NCBI GenBank assembly: GCA_040389045.1
Contig: JAZKAT010000003.1
Location: 5,198-69,197 of the forward strand
Direction: 5' to 3'
DNA length: 64,000 nt
Source of the DNA: UBA5158 sp040389045
Lineage (GTDB): Bacteria > Pseudomonadota > Gammaproteobacteria > DSM-16500
In this document: one piece after another, positions 16,885 through 24,765 of the stretch
How the letters are laid out: each line of letters begins with the position of its first letter
How positions within the stretch are numbered: the stretch's first letter is position 1
The notes under the pieces: model-generated
Databases searched by the model: none
Told to the model about the DNA's origin: nothing
What the model saw: the letters and a program-made list of their open reading frames with translations, nothing else
Program-made: the position numbers and the translations under genes

Positions 16885-17181
16885 TTATTTTATTTTTCGT
16901 AAGTGAGTAAGCCAGCGTTGCAAAGAAGACCCTACATATAAACTAAAACTTGCCGTGCCAAAGATAATCAAAGATAAATAAATTGGTACTAATCCGATCG
17001 CAAGTACATGCCATTTCTTGGCACTGCCGCTATTCCACGACAATAAAGAATGCACGGAGCCAGGTAAAATATGCTGCACCAATAAATAATAAATAAAATA
17101 AACAGCGGTGGTTAAGCAAATAATACCACCCAGGTTCAAAGAACCTTTCTTATTGAATTTTTGCTTTTTAAAAGTAGTCAT
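16885..17181 (-). CDS. Small two-pass membrane protein of unknown function
   Basis: A 98-residue protein (from ATG 17181) with a basic N-terminus, one hydrophobic segment at about 18-38 (I-I-C-L-T-T-A-V-Y-F-I-Y-Y-L-L-V), a polar loop, a second at about 58-82 (V-L-A-I-G-L-V-P-I-Y-L-S-L-I-I-F-G) and a basic C-terminal tail, which predicts both ends in the cytoplasm. I do not recognise the family. An in-frame GTG/ATG region up to 17226 gives an alternative start. The sequence TAAAATAAGC lies upstream on its strand (17246-17255), as for two other orphan genes in this window. Confidence 0.6.
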   Translation of the reverse strand: MTTFKKQKFNKKGSLNLGGIICLTTAVYFIYYLLVQHILPGSVHSLLSWNSGSAKKWHVLAIGLVPIYLSLIIFGTASFSLYVGSSLQRWLTHLRKIK

Positions 17182-17277
17182 GATTATCTGTAGGTTTTTT
17201 ATGTCCCATCCATAGTTCGCTACCATAGCGACTATCCTGAACTTGGCTTATTTTAGATTGGTTTGCTTAAGATAAAA

Positions 17278-18132
17278 TTAAGAGGATAAGATTTCTGCTA
17301 GGGGCTGGCCCATTTTGACGCTAAATTCTGCTTTTAGGTTAGTTTCCCACGCGATTTTGTCATGTTGAAACAATAAGATGACGGTAGACCCCATGGTGAA
17401 ATAGCCCAATTCCCCCCCTTTTTTAAAGGTCAGGGGTGAAGACAGGTTATAAAACAGGCGTTGGATCGTTAAGCTGGCGGGGGACTTGTTCCAGGCGGTG
17501 ACAATATTACCTACCAGCATGGCACCCACAAAAATGACCGCCATGGCGCCAACCTCGGTATCAAAAATACAGACTAATCGTTCATTGCGGGAAAACAATT
17601 GCGGTATGCTATTGACCGTTTGCTGACTCACAGAAAATAACTTTCCGGGTATATAAATGGTTTCACGCAGTGTGCCTGCGAAGGGTATGTGCACGCGATG
17701 ATAATCTTTAGGCGCCAGATAAAGTGTGGCGAATTTGCCATCTTTAAATTGTTGGGCGAGTTCCGCGACGCCACCCAATAAACTCGTTAATGAATAATCA
17801 AAACCTTTGGCTTGAAAAATAGTCTCGTTTTGAATATCGCCAAGCTGACTGATACAACCATCAACGGGTGAAACAATTAAACCAGGATTGCTGGCAACAG
17901 GTCTTAGTTCTGGTTTTAATTGCCGCGTAAAAAAACTGTTAAAGTCAGCATAGGCATCCGGGTCACTGACTAGCGCTTCATTAGGGTTCGCACCATAACG
18001 TTTAATTAAAAAATTAATTTGCCAGTTTTTCCACCAATTCCAGCGACGGGATGAAAGCCATCCAGCAAACCAGGAAAGTGCATGTTGCGGAGCAAGATAT
18101 TGCAATGCTAGGGTCAGACGCTTAGATTTCAT
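17278..18132 (-). CDS. psd: Phosphatidylserine decarboxylase proenzyme
   Basis: Psd decarboxylates phosphatidylserine to phosphatidylethanolamine at the inner membrane. The 284-aa proenzyme (from ATG 18132) carries the self-cleavage motif G-S-T at 248-250; S249 would become the pyruvoyl group after the chain splits into beta and alpha subunits. D91 (S-P-V-D-G) and H145/H148 (D-Y-H-R-V-H) are the other conserved active-site residues. An in-frame TTG at 18153 adds seven residues. It is the last gene of a minus-strand run after ctaA and the TlpA-like gene. Confidence 0.95.
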   Translation of the reverse strand: MKSKRLTLALQYLAPQHALSWFAGWLSSRRWNWWKNWQINFLIKRYGANPNEALVSDPDAYADFNSFFTRQLKPELRPVASNPGLIVSPVDGCISQLGDIQNETIFQAKGFDYSLTSLLGGVAELAQQFKDGKFATLYLAPKDYHRVHIPFAGTLRETIYIPGKLFSVSQQTVNSIPQLFSRNERLVCIFDTEVGAMAVIFVGAMLVGNIVTAWNKSPASLTIQRLFYNLSSPLTFKKGGELGYFTMGSTVILLFQHDKIAWETNLKAEFSVKMGQPLAEILSS

Positions 18133-18198
18133 TATTGCTGCTGATTTTAACAAAGAGGTGCATTATAGCGTGGGAGGCCGCATATCAACAGCCCTTCT

Positions 18199-18660
18199 TT
18201 AGCCGATAATCCTTAAAATTTCGTTGATTTGAAGTTCACCATTTAATTCCCGCACCTGGCCAGTAGGTGAAATGACAAAGGTTACCGGTAAACTGACAAT
18301 TTGACTCCGTGGCGGTGTGGATTCGTTAAAAGGATTATCGCGCATCAGCAAATAATTGACTTGGAATTGTTGCGCAAATTCTTGTTGATTACGGTCTGGC
18401 ATGCTGTCGTAATTTACCCCATAAAAAACCACCGGCTTGTCTTTGAGAAGTTCGGCAAGTTTATTCAGCTGGGGAATTTCTTCAACGCAGGCATGACACC
18501 AGTCCGCCCAATAATTAATGATGACCCATTGCCCTTTTTTGCTTAGCGAAAAATTATGGGGTTTACCATAAATATCATAAGAATCGGCTTTGGCGAATGC
18601 AACTTGGGTTATCAATGTCAGAAAGAGTGTGATAATGATTGTAAGAATTTTTTTAGACAT
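18199..18660 (-). CDS. TlpA-like periplasmic thioredoxin
   Basis: A 153-residue exported thioredoxin-fold protein: signal peptide 1-23 (ending A-F-A), redox motif W-C-H-A-C at 54-58, and cis-Pro in L-P-V-T-F near 126. The family reduces periplasmic disulfides, for example in cytochrome c or oxidase CuA-site maturation. It starts only 15 bases after the heme A synthase gene, so a part in cytochrome oxidase assembly is a reasonable inference. No Sco-type copper motif (C-x3-C with distal His) is present. Confidence 0.85.
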   Translation of the reverse strand: MSKKILTIIITLFLTLITQVAFAKADSYDIYGKPHNFSLSKKGQWVIINYWADWCHACVEEIPQLNKLAELLKDKPVVFYGVNYDSMPDRNQQEFAQQFQVNYLLMRDNPFNESTPPRSQIVSLPVTFVISPTGQVRELNGELQINEILRIIG

Positions 18661-18675
18661 TGAATATCCCCGGAT

Positions 18676-19689
18676 TTAACCATACCAATAATCTTGCGGC
18701 CGGTCATACAGGCTGATCAACAGGCTGACGACGGCAAGTATCAGGCAAGCGATAAGCGCGGTTTCACTAATGAATGCGGTATTCTGCGGCAGCCAGGAAA
18801 AGTCAAACATGCCCACACAAAATTGGGCGGTGAGCAACGTAAGAATGATAAAAGCAATATGATAAATATAACGGTTAAACAATAATAGAAAACTAAATAA
18901 AGCTAAATAGCCGAAAGCACATAACGCGCCTATACGATGCAAGCTATGGATAAACGCCACCGTATCTGGCGTGGAATTTTTTGGGGAAACATGCAGGGTC
19001 TTTTGCCAATCTACTGTGGGGGTTACTTTTACGCTGCAATAGGGAAAGTTTTTGCAGGTATCCGCTTCGCTATGATTATTCAGCCAACCGCCAAAGGTCA
19101 CTTGCATGACAATAAATAATAATGCCAGCCAAGCCCAGGGCCGCAAGCGTTTTAACGATGGATGGGAAAAAGAATAAGAGTTGGGACGGGAGATCAGCGC
19201 AACCCACCACAATAAACTTAAGATGGCCAGGCCATTCAGCAGATTGCCAACCACCATCAGGGGCGAGAATTTAGGGGTAACAGCTAATTTATTTAAAAAG
19301 ACTTCCGCGGCGCCAAGGCCCAGCAGCAGTAAACAAATTAATAAAGGTCGCACACTGATCTGGCGTTTGATGGAGGCCGCCATGATAGTCAAGCCTAGCA
19401 GCAACAGCATTTCAATGAAGATTAAATACCGTTCCAGCACGGCCAGGCTTACGCGGGAGGCATCCATAGTGGCTTGGGGAAACTTGGCGGCAGCAGCGCT
19501 AAGCTGCTCCTGCGTATGGGGAATAACAAATGTTCCAAAACACTGTGGCCAATCCGGACAAGCAGGCGCGGTGCCAGTAAGGCGGGTGTAAGCGCTAAGC
19601 AAAACGAGTATTAACGCGAGCGTACTGGTTAGCAATGTTAAGCGGAAAAACCAGCGGTTTTTAGTAGAAATGAACAGTAATCTAGTCAA
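18676..19689 (-). CDS. ctaA: Heme A synthase (COX15/CtaA family)
   Basis: CtaA oxidises the C8 methyl of heme O to make heme A for aa3-type cytochrome oxidase, which is encoded at 28.7-33.5 kb. The 337-aa product has about eight membrane helices. Conserved motifs include T-R-L-T-G-T-A-P-A-C-P-D-W-P near 50, a helix with F-I-H-S-L-H-R-I-G and the loop cysteine pair region D-T-C-K-N-F-P-Y-C. The start is a TTG at 19689; AGAGGA lies about eight bases upstream and there is no early in-frame ATG. No heme O synthase (ctaB) gene is in the window. Confidence 0.9.
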   Translation of the reverse strand: MTRLLFISTKNRWFFRLTLLTSTLALILVLLSAYTRLTGTAPACPDWPQCFGTFVIPHTQEQLSAAAAKFPQATMDASRVSLAVLERYLIFIEMLLLLGLTIMAASIKRQISVRPLLICLLLLGLGAAEVFLNKLAVTPKFSPLMVVGNLLNGLAILSLLWWVALISRPNSYSFSHPSLKRLRPWAWLALLFIVMQVTFGGWLNNHSEADTCKNFPYCSVKVTPTVDWQKTLHVSPKNSTPDTVAFIHSLHRIGALCAFGYLALFSFLLLFNRYIYHIAFIILTLLTAQFCVGMFDFSWLPQNTAFISETALIACLILAVVSLLISLYDRPQDYWYG

Positions 19690-19853
19690 TAGCTGGTCCT
19701 CTACATTTCATAAGGCTAATCTTCCATTTAACAGAGGCCAGACCATGTTTCCGGAAAGAACGTGACAACTCCAAATTTCCGAATACACTGTGTGTTGGAG
19801 TCAGACCTTCCATTGTCTTTACTGCCAATAAGTAAATTGTAAGAGGGATTAGC

Positions 19854-20069
19854 ATGCTAGTCAAAGCGATTATCATTTTGTTTCTGTTAATTATCCTTTA
19901 TAGCCTTGGTAGTGCGCTTTTTTATCTAGTTCGTGACAAGGGCAAAGACAACAACCGTGTCGCCATGGCATTGACCTGGCGAATTGGGTTGTCGATGTTA
20001 TTATTTATTCTATTGTTTATCGCGTTTTCCCTGGGATGGATTGCACCGCATGGCATCATCGGAGGTTAG
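19854..20069 (+). CDS. DUF2909 twin-transmembrane protein
   Basis: A 71-residue protein with two hydrophobic helices (about 4-24 and 43-66) joined by a polar loop with R-D-K-G-K-D-N-N-R-V, followed by the conserved T-W-R-I-G-L-S. This pattern fits the DUF2909 family, which is usually found next to cytochrome oxidase assembly genes; here it is divergent from ctaA. Its function is unknown. tatA starts three bases after its stop, so it may lead the tat-pet transcript. Confidence 0.8.
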   Translation: MLVKAIIILFLLIILYSLGSALFYLVRDKGKDNNRVAMALTWRIGLSMLLFILLFIAFSLGWIAPHGIIGG

Positions 20070-20072
20070 CAA

Positions 20073-20228
20073 ATGTTTCGAGGCATCAGTTTTGGGTCAT
20101 TATTTCTAGTGTTATTGATTGTGGTCGTCGTATTTGGGACCCGCCGCTTACGGGATCTGGGCAGTGATCTGGGTGCTGCGGTGCGGGGTTTTCGCAAAGG
20201 ATTGACCGAAGAAGATAAAAATCCATGA
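20073..20228 (+). CDS. tatA: Twin-arginine translocase subunit TatA
   Basis: A 51-residue protein with one N-terminal membrane helix (about 8-21) ending in F-G, then the amphipathic helix with R-R-L-R-D-L-G-S-D-L-G and G-F-R-K-G, the hallmark of TatA. TatA oligomers form the pore for folded Tat substrates. A GGAGG site lies eight bases before ATG 20073. Its stop overlaps the tatB start (ATGA). The obvious substrate is the Rieske protein encoded 1 kb downstream. Confidence 0.93.
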   Translation: MFRGISFGSLFLVLLIVVVVFGTRRLRDLGSDLGAAVRGFRKGLTEEDKNP

Positions 20229-20428
20229 GTATCTGCGTCAGTGAAGTCGTTATGGTTTTACTGGTGGCGGTACTGGTGATCAAGCCGGAAAAACTTCCGG
20301 ATGCCGCTTACAGTCTGGGCAAATGGCTGCGCTGGTTGCGGCAAACTTCCGATAAAATTAAACATGAAATAAGCAGTCCTTTGGAAATGCCTACCGCCCA
20401 TGTTACCGAAGAAAAACCCCATGAATGA
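20225..20428 (+). CDS. tatB: Twin-arginine translocase subunit TatB (short form)
   Basis: A 67-residue protein with a membrane helix at about 5-20 followed by K-P-E-K-L-P-D-A-A-Y-S-L-G-K-W-L-R-W-L-R. The [GK]-P-x-x-L-P motif identifies TatB, which with TatC recognises twin-arginine signal peptides. It is much shorter than E. coli TatB (171 aa), lacking most of the C-terminal tail. The membrane-associated helix E-I-S-S-P-L-E near the end is retained. It overlaps tatA by 4 bases and tatC by 8. Confidence 0.9.
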   Translation: MSICVSEVVMVLLVAVLVIKPEKLPDAAYSLGKWLRWLRQTSDKIKHEISSPLEMPTAHVTEEKPHE

Positions 20429-21167
20429 AGCGGGTCAGCAATCCCTGCTGCGGTTTCTAATTGAATTGCGTAAGCGGCTGGTCGTGTCATTGCTGGCATT
20501 ATTAGTGATTTTTTGTGGGTTATTTTATTTTGCGAATGATCTTTATACCTTGCTGGCTGAACCATTGCTGGACCGGCTGCCTAAAGGTCACGGCTTGATT
20601 GCCACCAGTATTACCGCGCCATTTATGGTGCCCTGTGAATTGACCATGGTGTTTTCGCTGTATCTAGGCGTGCCCTTTTTTTTATATCAATTATGGGCTT
20701 TTGTCGCGCCTGCCTTGTATACCCATGAACGTAGGCTGATCTGGCCCTTATTATTAATTAGCACTTTATTATTTTATGCAGGCAGTATTTTTGCTTATTT
20801 TACGGTGCTGCCTATGTTATTTAATTTCCTGACACAAACGGCGCCGCGAGGTGTCATTGTAAGTCCTGATATCGGGCTTTATCTGGATTTCACGCTGAAA
20901 ATGCTGTTAACTTTCGGCGTTATTTTTGAAGTGCCAGTGTTGACCGTGGTATTGATCTGGTCGGGAATCACTTCGCGGGAAAAGCTGGTTAAGATTCGTC
21001 CTTACGTCATCATTGCAGCATTTATAATAGGCATGTTGCTGGCACCACCGGATGTTTTGTCACAGACTTTGTTAGCAGTCCCTTTGTGGCTGTTATTTGA
21101 AGTGGGTTTATTGGCGGCGAAATTTTTGGTGCCCAGTGCGAGAGTGGTACCGCGTTTTCCAAGGTGA
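20421..21167 (+). CDS. tatC: Sec-independent protein translocase TatC
   Basis: TatC is the polytopic receptor for twin-arginine signal peptides. The 248-aa product (ATG 20421 inside the tatB end) has six hydrophobic segments and the conserved blocks H/L-x-x-E-L-R-K-R-L near 14-22, the periplasmic F-x-x-P loop with A-P-F-M-V, and F-G-V-I-F-E-V-P in the fifth helix. An in-frame ATG at 20400 would add seven residues deeper into tatB. Genes for Rieske/cytochrome b/c1 follow after 62 bases. Confidence 0.95.
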   Translation: MNEAGQQSLLRFLIELRKRLVVSLLALLVIFCGLFYFANDLYTLLAEPLLDRLPKGHGLIATSITAPFMVPCELTMVFSLYLGVPFFLYQLWAFVAPALYTHERRLIWPLLLISTLLFYAGSIFAYFTVLPMLFNFLTQTAPRGVIVSPDIGLYLDFTLKMLLTFGVIFEVPVLTVVLIWSGITSREKLVKIRPYVIIAAFIIGMLLAPPDVLSQTLLAVPLWLLFEVGLLAAKFLVPSARVVPRFPR

Positions 21168-21229
21168 CATGGCTGTCCCAAAGATTTAAACTTTTACGAT
21201 TAGCGGGATCGTCAACAGGATGAACACGG

Positions 21230-21829
21230 ATGAGTTCAAACGAAGAAGTCGATGAAGAGCGACGTTGTTTTCTACGTAGAGCCACGACGACGGTAGGCGG
21301 GATCGGCCTGGCTGCCAGTACCATTCCTTTTATTTCTTATTGGTTGCCAGCGCGCGATGTGGAAGCGGCGGGTGGCCCGATTGAAGTCGATGTCAGTACC
21401 TTAAAACCCACTGAACAATTAACCGTAGTCTGGCGTGGTAAACCCATCTGGGTGATTCGTCGTACCCAGGCCATGCTGGATTCGCTGCCGAAATTAAATA
21501 ATTTATTGCGTGATCCCAATTCGGAAGAAGATCAACAGCCCAGTTACGCCAAAAATATTTATCGTTCCATCAAACCGGAATTTTTTATCGCCATCGGGAT
21601 TTGTACGCATTTGGGTTGCATCCCCACGTATCGTCCCGATGTAGGTGGGGTGTCGCCGGATTGGCTAGGCGGATTTTATTGTCCTTGCCATGGTTCACTT
21701 TATGATTTGGCGGGACGTGTTTTCAAGGGAGTGCCCGCGCCAAAAAATTTAGTGATTCCACCTTACCAATATTTATCGGATACCCATGTGCAAATCGGGC
21801 AGGACAAGGAAGGCAATACGGTGGATTAA
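21230..21829 (+). CDS. petA: Ubiquinol-cytochrome c reductase iron-sulfur subunit (Rieske)
   Basis: The Rieske subunit takes electrons from ubiquinol in the bc1 complex. The 199-aa product has a twin-arginine N-terminus (E-R-R-C-F-L-R-R-A-T, residues 10-19) followed by a membrane anchor (about 20-38), then the 2Fe-2S domain with ligands C125/H127 (C-T-H-L-G-C) and C151/H154 (C-P-C-H-G-S); C130 and C153 form the stabilising disulfide. The Tat signal agrees with the tatABC genes just upstream. petB starts 3 bases after its stop. Confidence 0.97.
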   Translation: MSSNEEVDEERRCFLRRATTTVGGIGLAASTIPFISYWLPARDVEAAGGPIEVDVSTLKPTEQLTVVWRGKPIWVIRRTQAMLDSLPKLNNLLRDPNSEEDQQPSYAKNIYRSIKPEFFIAIGICTHLGCIPTYRPDVGGVSPDWLGGFYCPCHGSLYDLAGRVFKGVPAPKNLVIPPYQYLSDTHVQIGQDKEGNTVD

Positions 21830-21832
21830 TGC

Positions 21833-23062
21833 ATGCTGCATACGGATAAAATTTTGAAGCGCTTGAATGTCTGGGTCAATGATCGCTTTCCATTAAGTGA
21901 ATTCTGGCGCAAACATGTTTCGCATTATTACGCGCCGAAAAATTTTAATTTTTGGTATTACTTCGGTTCTTTTTCTCTGCTGGTGCTGCTCAATCAAATT
22001 ATTACCGGCATTTGGCTGGCGATGGATTACACGCCAACGGCGGACCAGGCATTTGCATCGGTGCAATACATCATGCGTGACACGAATTACGGCTGGCTGC
22101 TGCGGTTTATGCATTCCACTGGGGCATCGGCGTTTTTTGTCGTGGTTTATTTACATATGTATAGAGGGTTGATTTACGGTTCTTATAAAGCACCGCGTGA
22201 ATTGATATGGTTACTGGGGATGGCGATTTATATAACCTTGTTGCTGGAAGCCTTTACCGGTTATGTGTTGCCGTGGGGACAAATGTCGTTTTGGGGCGCG
22301 GAAGTTATCACGTCTTTTGCCAGTGCTTTGCCTTTTGTCGGGAAGTATTTAGTGGTATGGCTGCGCGGAGATTACAGTATTTCGGGGGTGACGTTACACC
22401 GGTTTTTTTCCTTGCATGTGATTGCCGTGCCATTGGTGTTGTTAGGTTTGGTGTTATTGCATTTAACGGCGTTGCACTTTGTCGGTTCCAATAATCCGGA
22501 TGGCATAGATGTCAAACATAAAAAAGATGCGCAGGGTGCGCCAAAACAGTGTATTCCATTTCATCCCTATTACACGTTAAAAGATTTAGCGGGTTCTATC
22601 GTGTTTTTGCTGGTGTTTTTTACTATTGTGTTTTATGCGCCGACCATGGGCGGATTTTTTCTGGAACCGGATAATTTTGTAGCGGCCAATGCTTTGAAAA
22701 CGCCAGACCACATTGCACCGGTGTGGTATATGACACCGTTTTATGCGATTTTGCGCGCGGTGCCAAACAAATTATTAGGCTTGTGCGCGATGGCGGCGGC
22801 GATCGCTTTCATGTTTGTATTGCCATGGCTGGATAAAAGTCCGGTGCGCTCAATTCGGTATAAAGGTAATTGGTCGAAAGCAGCGATAGCCATGTTTGTC
22901 ATTTGTTTTATTGGTTTAGGTTATGTAGGCGTGATGCCGATTTCAACGTTGCGTTCGGTAGCCGCGCAATTCTTTGCAGTGGGTTATTTTGCATTTTTTA
23001 TAGGTATGCCTTTTTATACGCGATATGAAAAAACCTTGCCGTTGCCGGAGCAGTTAACTTAA
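21833..23062 (+). CDS. petB: Cytochrome b of the bc1 complex
   Basis: A 409-aa full-length cytochrome b (N- and C-terminal parts in one chain) with eight membrane helices. The four axial histidines are in the second and fourth helices (L-R-F-M-H-S-T-G-A and L-H-R-F-F-S-L-H). The Qo-site motif appears as P-E/D-H-I-A-P-V-W-Y (residues about 285-294, with P-D-H in place of the usual P-E-W/H). The stop overlaps the petC start. Confidence 0.97.
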   Translation: MLHTDKILKRLNVWVNDRFPLSEFWRKHVSHYYAPKNFNFWYYFGSFSLLVLLNQIITGIWLAMDYTPTADQAFASVQYIMRDTNYGWLLRFMHSTGASAFFVVVYLHMYRGLIYGSYKAPRELIWLLGMAIYITLLLEAFTGYVLPWGQMSFWGAEVITSFASALPFVGKYLVVWLRGDYSISGVTLHRFFSLHVIAVPLVLLGLVLLHLTALHFVGSNNPDGIDVKHKKDAQGAPKQCIPFHPYYTLKDLAGSIVFLLVFFTIVFYAPTMGGFFLEPDNFVAANALKTPDHIAPVWYMTPFYAILRAVPNKLLGLCAMAAAIAFMFVLPWLDKSPVRSIRYKGNWSKAAIAMFVICFIGLGYVGVMPISTLRSVAAQFFAVGYFAFFIGMPFYTRYEKTLPLPEQLT

Positions 23063-23745
23063 TGAAATATTTTTTGACGGGTTTGCTAATGCTGTTGTTG
23101 AGCGGCCACGTTACGGCGGGGATACCGGAGATTTCCCTGGAAAAAGCGCCGGTTGACAGGGCTGATCAAAAGTCCATTGAACGGGGCGCGAAATTTTTCG
23201 CGACGGTGTGCATGGCTTGTCATACGTTAATTTATTTACGTTACGATAAACTGGCGGAAAAAGCGGGTGTTACTTACGCGAAAATGCCCGTCAATGTAAA
23301 ATGGCCGCAGGGGTCGGTGCCGCCGGATTTATCTTTGGAAGCATCGGCGCGGGGAGTTGACTGGATTTATACTTATTTACATAGTTTTTATCAAGATAAG
23401 GCGCGTCCCACGGGCATGAATAATTTATTGGTGGCAAATACCATGATGCCCGGTATCATCACGGCTTATCAGGGTTTGCAAACACTGGCGACGGACAATA
23501 GACAATCGGAAACAATAAATCATGATTGGCAATGGTATGACTTATTATTGTTGAAATCGAAAGGCACGATGGATCCGCAGAAATTTGATGCGACGGTTGC
23601 CGACTTAGTGAATTTCCTGGCTTATGCCTCAGAACCTTATCAAGAACAACAACACCGGCTGGGTTGGAAAGTTTTATTGTTTTTAGTGATATTCTTTATT
23701 TTTGCTTATTTGTTAAAACGCGAGTATTGGAAGGATGTTAAATAA
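23062..23745 (+). CDS. petC: Cytochrome c1
   Basis: Cytochrome c1 passes electrons from the Rieske centre to a soluble cytochrome c. The 227-aa product has a signal peptide (1-19), the heme site C-M-A-C-H at 50-54, a distal Met in the N-N-L-L-V-A-N-T-M-M-P region, and a C-terminal membrane anchor (about 200-219) followed by K-R-E-Y-W-K. ATG 23062 overlaps the petB stop by one base. In many Gammaproteobacteria sspA-sspB follow; here two membrane-protein genes do. Confidence 0.96.
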   Translation: MKYFLTGLLMLLLSGHVTAGIPEISLEKAPVDRADQKSIERGAKFFATVCMACHTLIYLRYDKLAEKAGVTYAKMPVNVKWPQGSVPPDLSLEASARGVDWIYTYLHSFYQDKARPTGMNNLLVANTMMPGIITAYQGLQTLATDNRQSETINHDWQWYDLLLLKSKGTMDPQKFDATVADLVNFLAYASEPYQEQQHRLGWKVLLFLVIFFIFAYLLKREYWKDVK

Positions 23746-24765
23746 TTGTTGTTAATTAAGCCCTTGTTATTTTATTTGTTGACCGCCTTGCTGGGTTTAG
23801 GCTTAACAGTAATAGCCCCTTATGCTGAATCGTACTGGCTACTGTTGTCAGTTTTAGCGGCATTTTATCTCGCTGATACGCAAATTATCCCGCAAACCAA
23901 TCCATCTTTTATCTGCATAGGTCTTGGTATTGCATTGCTGGCAGCTCTTAGCGGATATCTGGTTAATGTGCCGCTTTTGCAGATGAGTTTTTTAGTGGTG
24001 ACGGTATTGATCACCGTGGCTTTTGGCGTGTGGCAGCCGCGGTTTTGGCGCGCCGTGTTTGTTACCAATTATCTGGTGCTGCTAGCCGCGGCTTTTGGCA
24101 CGGATAGCATAGCTGCGCTGCAGCGTTATTTCTTTGTGATGCTGGGGTTTTTATTAGTGGCCGGGCTGCGCTGGATTTTTTTTCATAAAACGTCAGCGCG
24201 ACAATTAAAATGGGCTTTAGCGAACTGCTTGCTAAAAGCAGCCAGCTTATCGGAGGCGATTTTTTCCGTGTATTTAGCGCGGGATTATGAGCAGCGCCTA
24301 TTTGTTTATGAAAAGAAATTGCATTGGCAGCGTAATGCTTTCTTGACCAGTCTGGTCACGGTGCGGGAATCATTGATGGAGTTTGATAACGCCAAGCGTC
24401 CGTCTTTTGTCAAATTGTTACAATCTGTGGAACAGATTTATGAAATTTTGCTGGCAATAGGCTTGCTGGTTTATCGAGTGTCGGATCATAGTACTTTTGA
24501 AGTTGCCAATAAAGAACTTCTCGCCCTGAACGAAGGTCTTAAGGCATATCTACTAGCATTGGCCGCACAGCTACAACGCGGACAGCTTGCAGCGCCAACC
24601 ACTTTTACGGATTCTATTCAGGAATTGCAGGATATTAATCACGATGCTTTGCAAGTAGTGGCGCCGGACCCTATGGTTTTTATTTTGTTTATTCAGGATT
24701 TTATGGCGTTGAATGAAATATTTGCCCAAATGGTTGAAGTGATTGATGAGGTGCAGCGCGCATGA
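23746..24765 (+). CDS. FUSC-like membrane protein, first of a coupled pair
   Basis: A 339-aa protein with about six membrane helices in the first 145 residues and a long helical soluble C-terminal half (about 150-339, with coiled-coil-like Leu/Glu/Gln spacing). That layout resembles half-size FUSC/aromatic-acid-exporter proteins; sequence similarity is weak by eye. The TTG start at 23746 directly follows the petC stop, with GGAAGGA about 11 bases upstream. The stop overlaps the next gene (ATGA). Being fused to the bc1 operon suggests co-expression; the transported substrate is unknown. Confidence 0.6.
   Translation: MLLIKPLLFYLLTALLGLGLTVIAPYAESYWLLLSVLAAFYLADTQIIPQTNPSFICIGLGIALLAALSGYLVNVPLLQMSFLVVTVLITVAFGVWQPRFWRAVFVTNYLVLLAAAFGTDSIAALQRYFFVMLGFLLVAGLRWIFFHKTSARQLKWALANCLLKAASLSEAIFSVYLARDYEQRLFVYEKKLHWQRNAFLTSLVTVRESLMEFDNAKRPSFVKLLQSVEQIYEILLAIGLLVYRVSDHSTFEVANKELLALNEGLKAYLLALAAQLQRGQLAAPTTFTDSIQELQDINHDALQVVAPDPMVFILFIQDFMALNEIFAQMVEVIDEVQRA

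Noticed and set aside
19682..19876. Minus-strand 64-codon frame ending at the ctaA start
   Set aside because: It overlaps the DUF2909 start, has no ribosome-binding site, and covers the promoter region between divergent genes.
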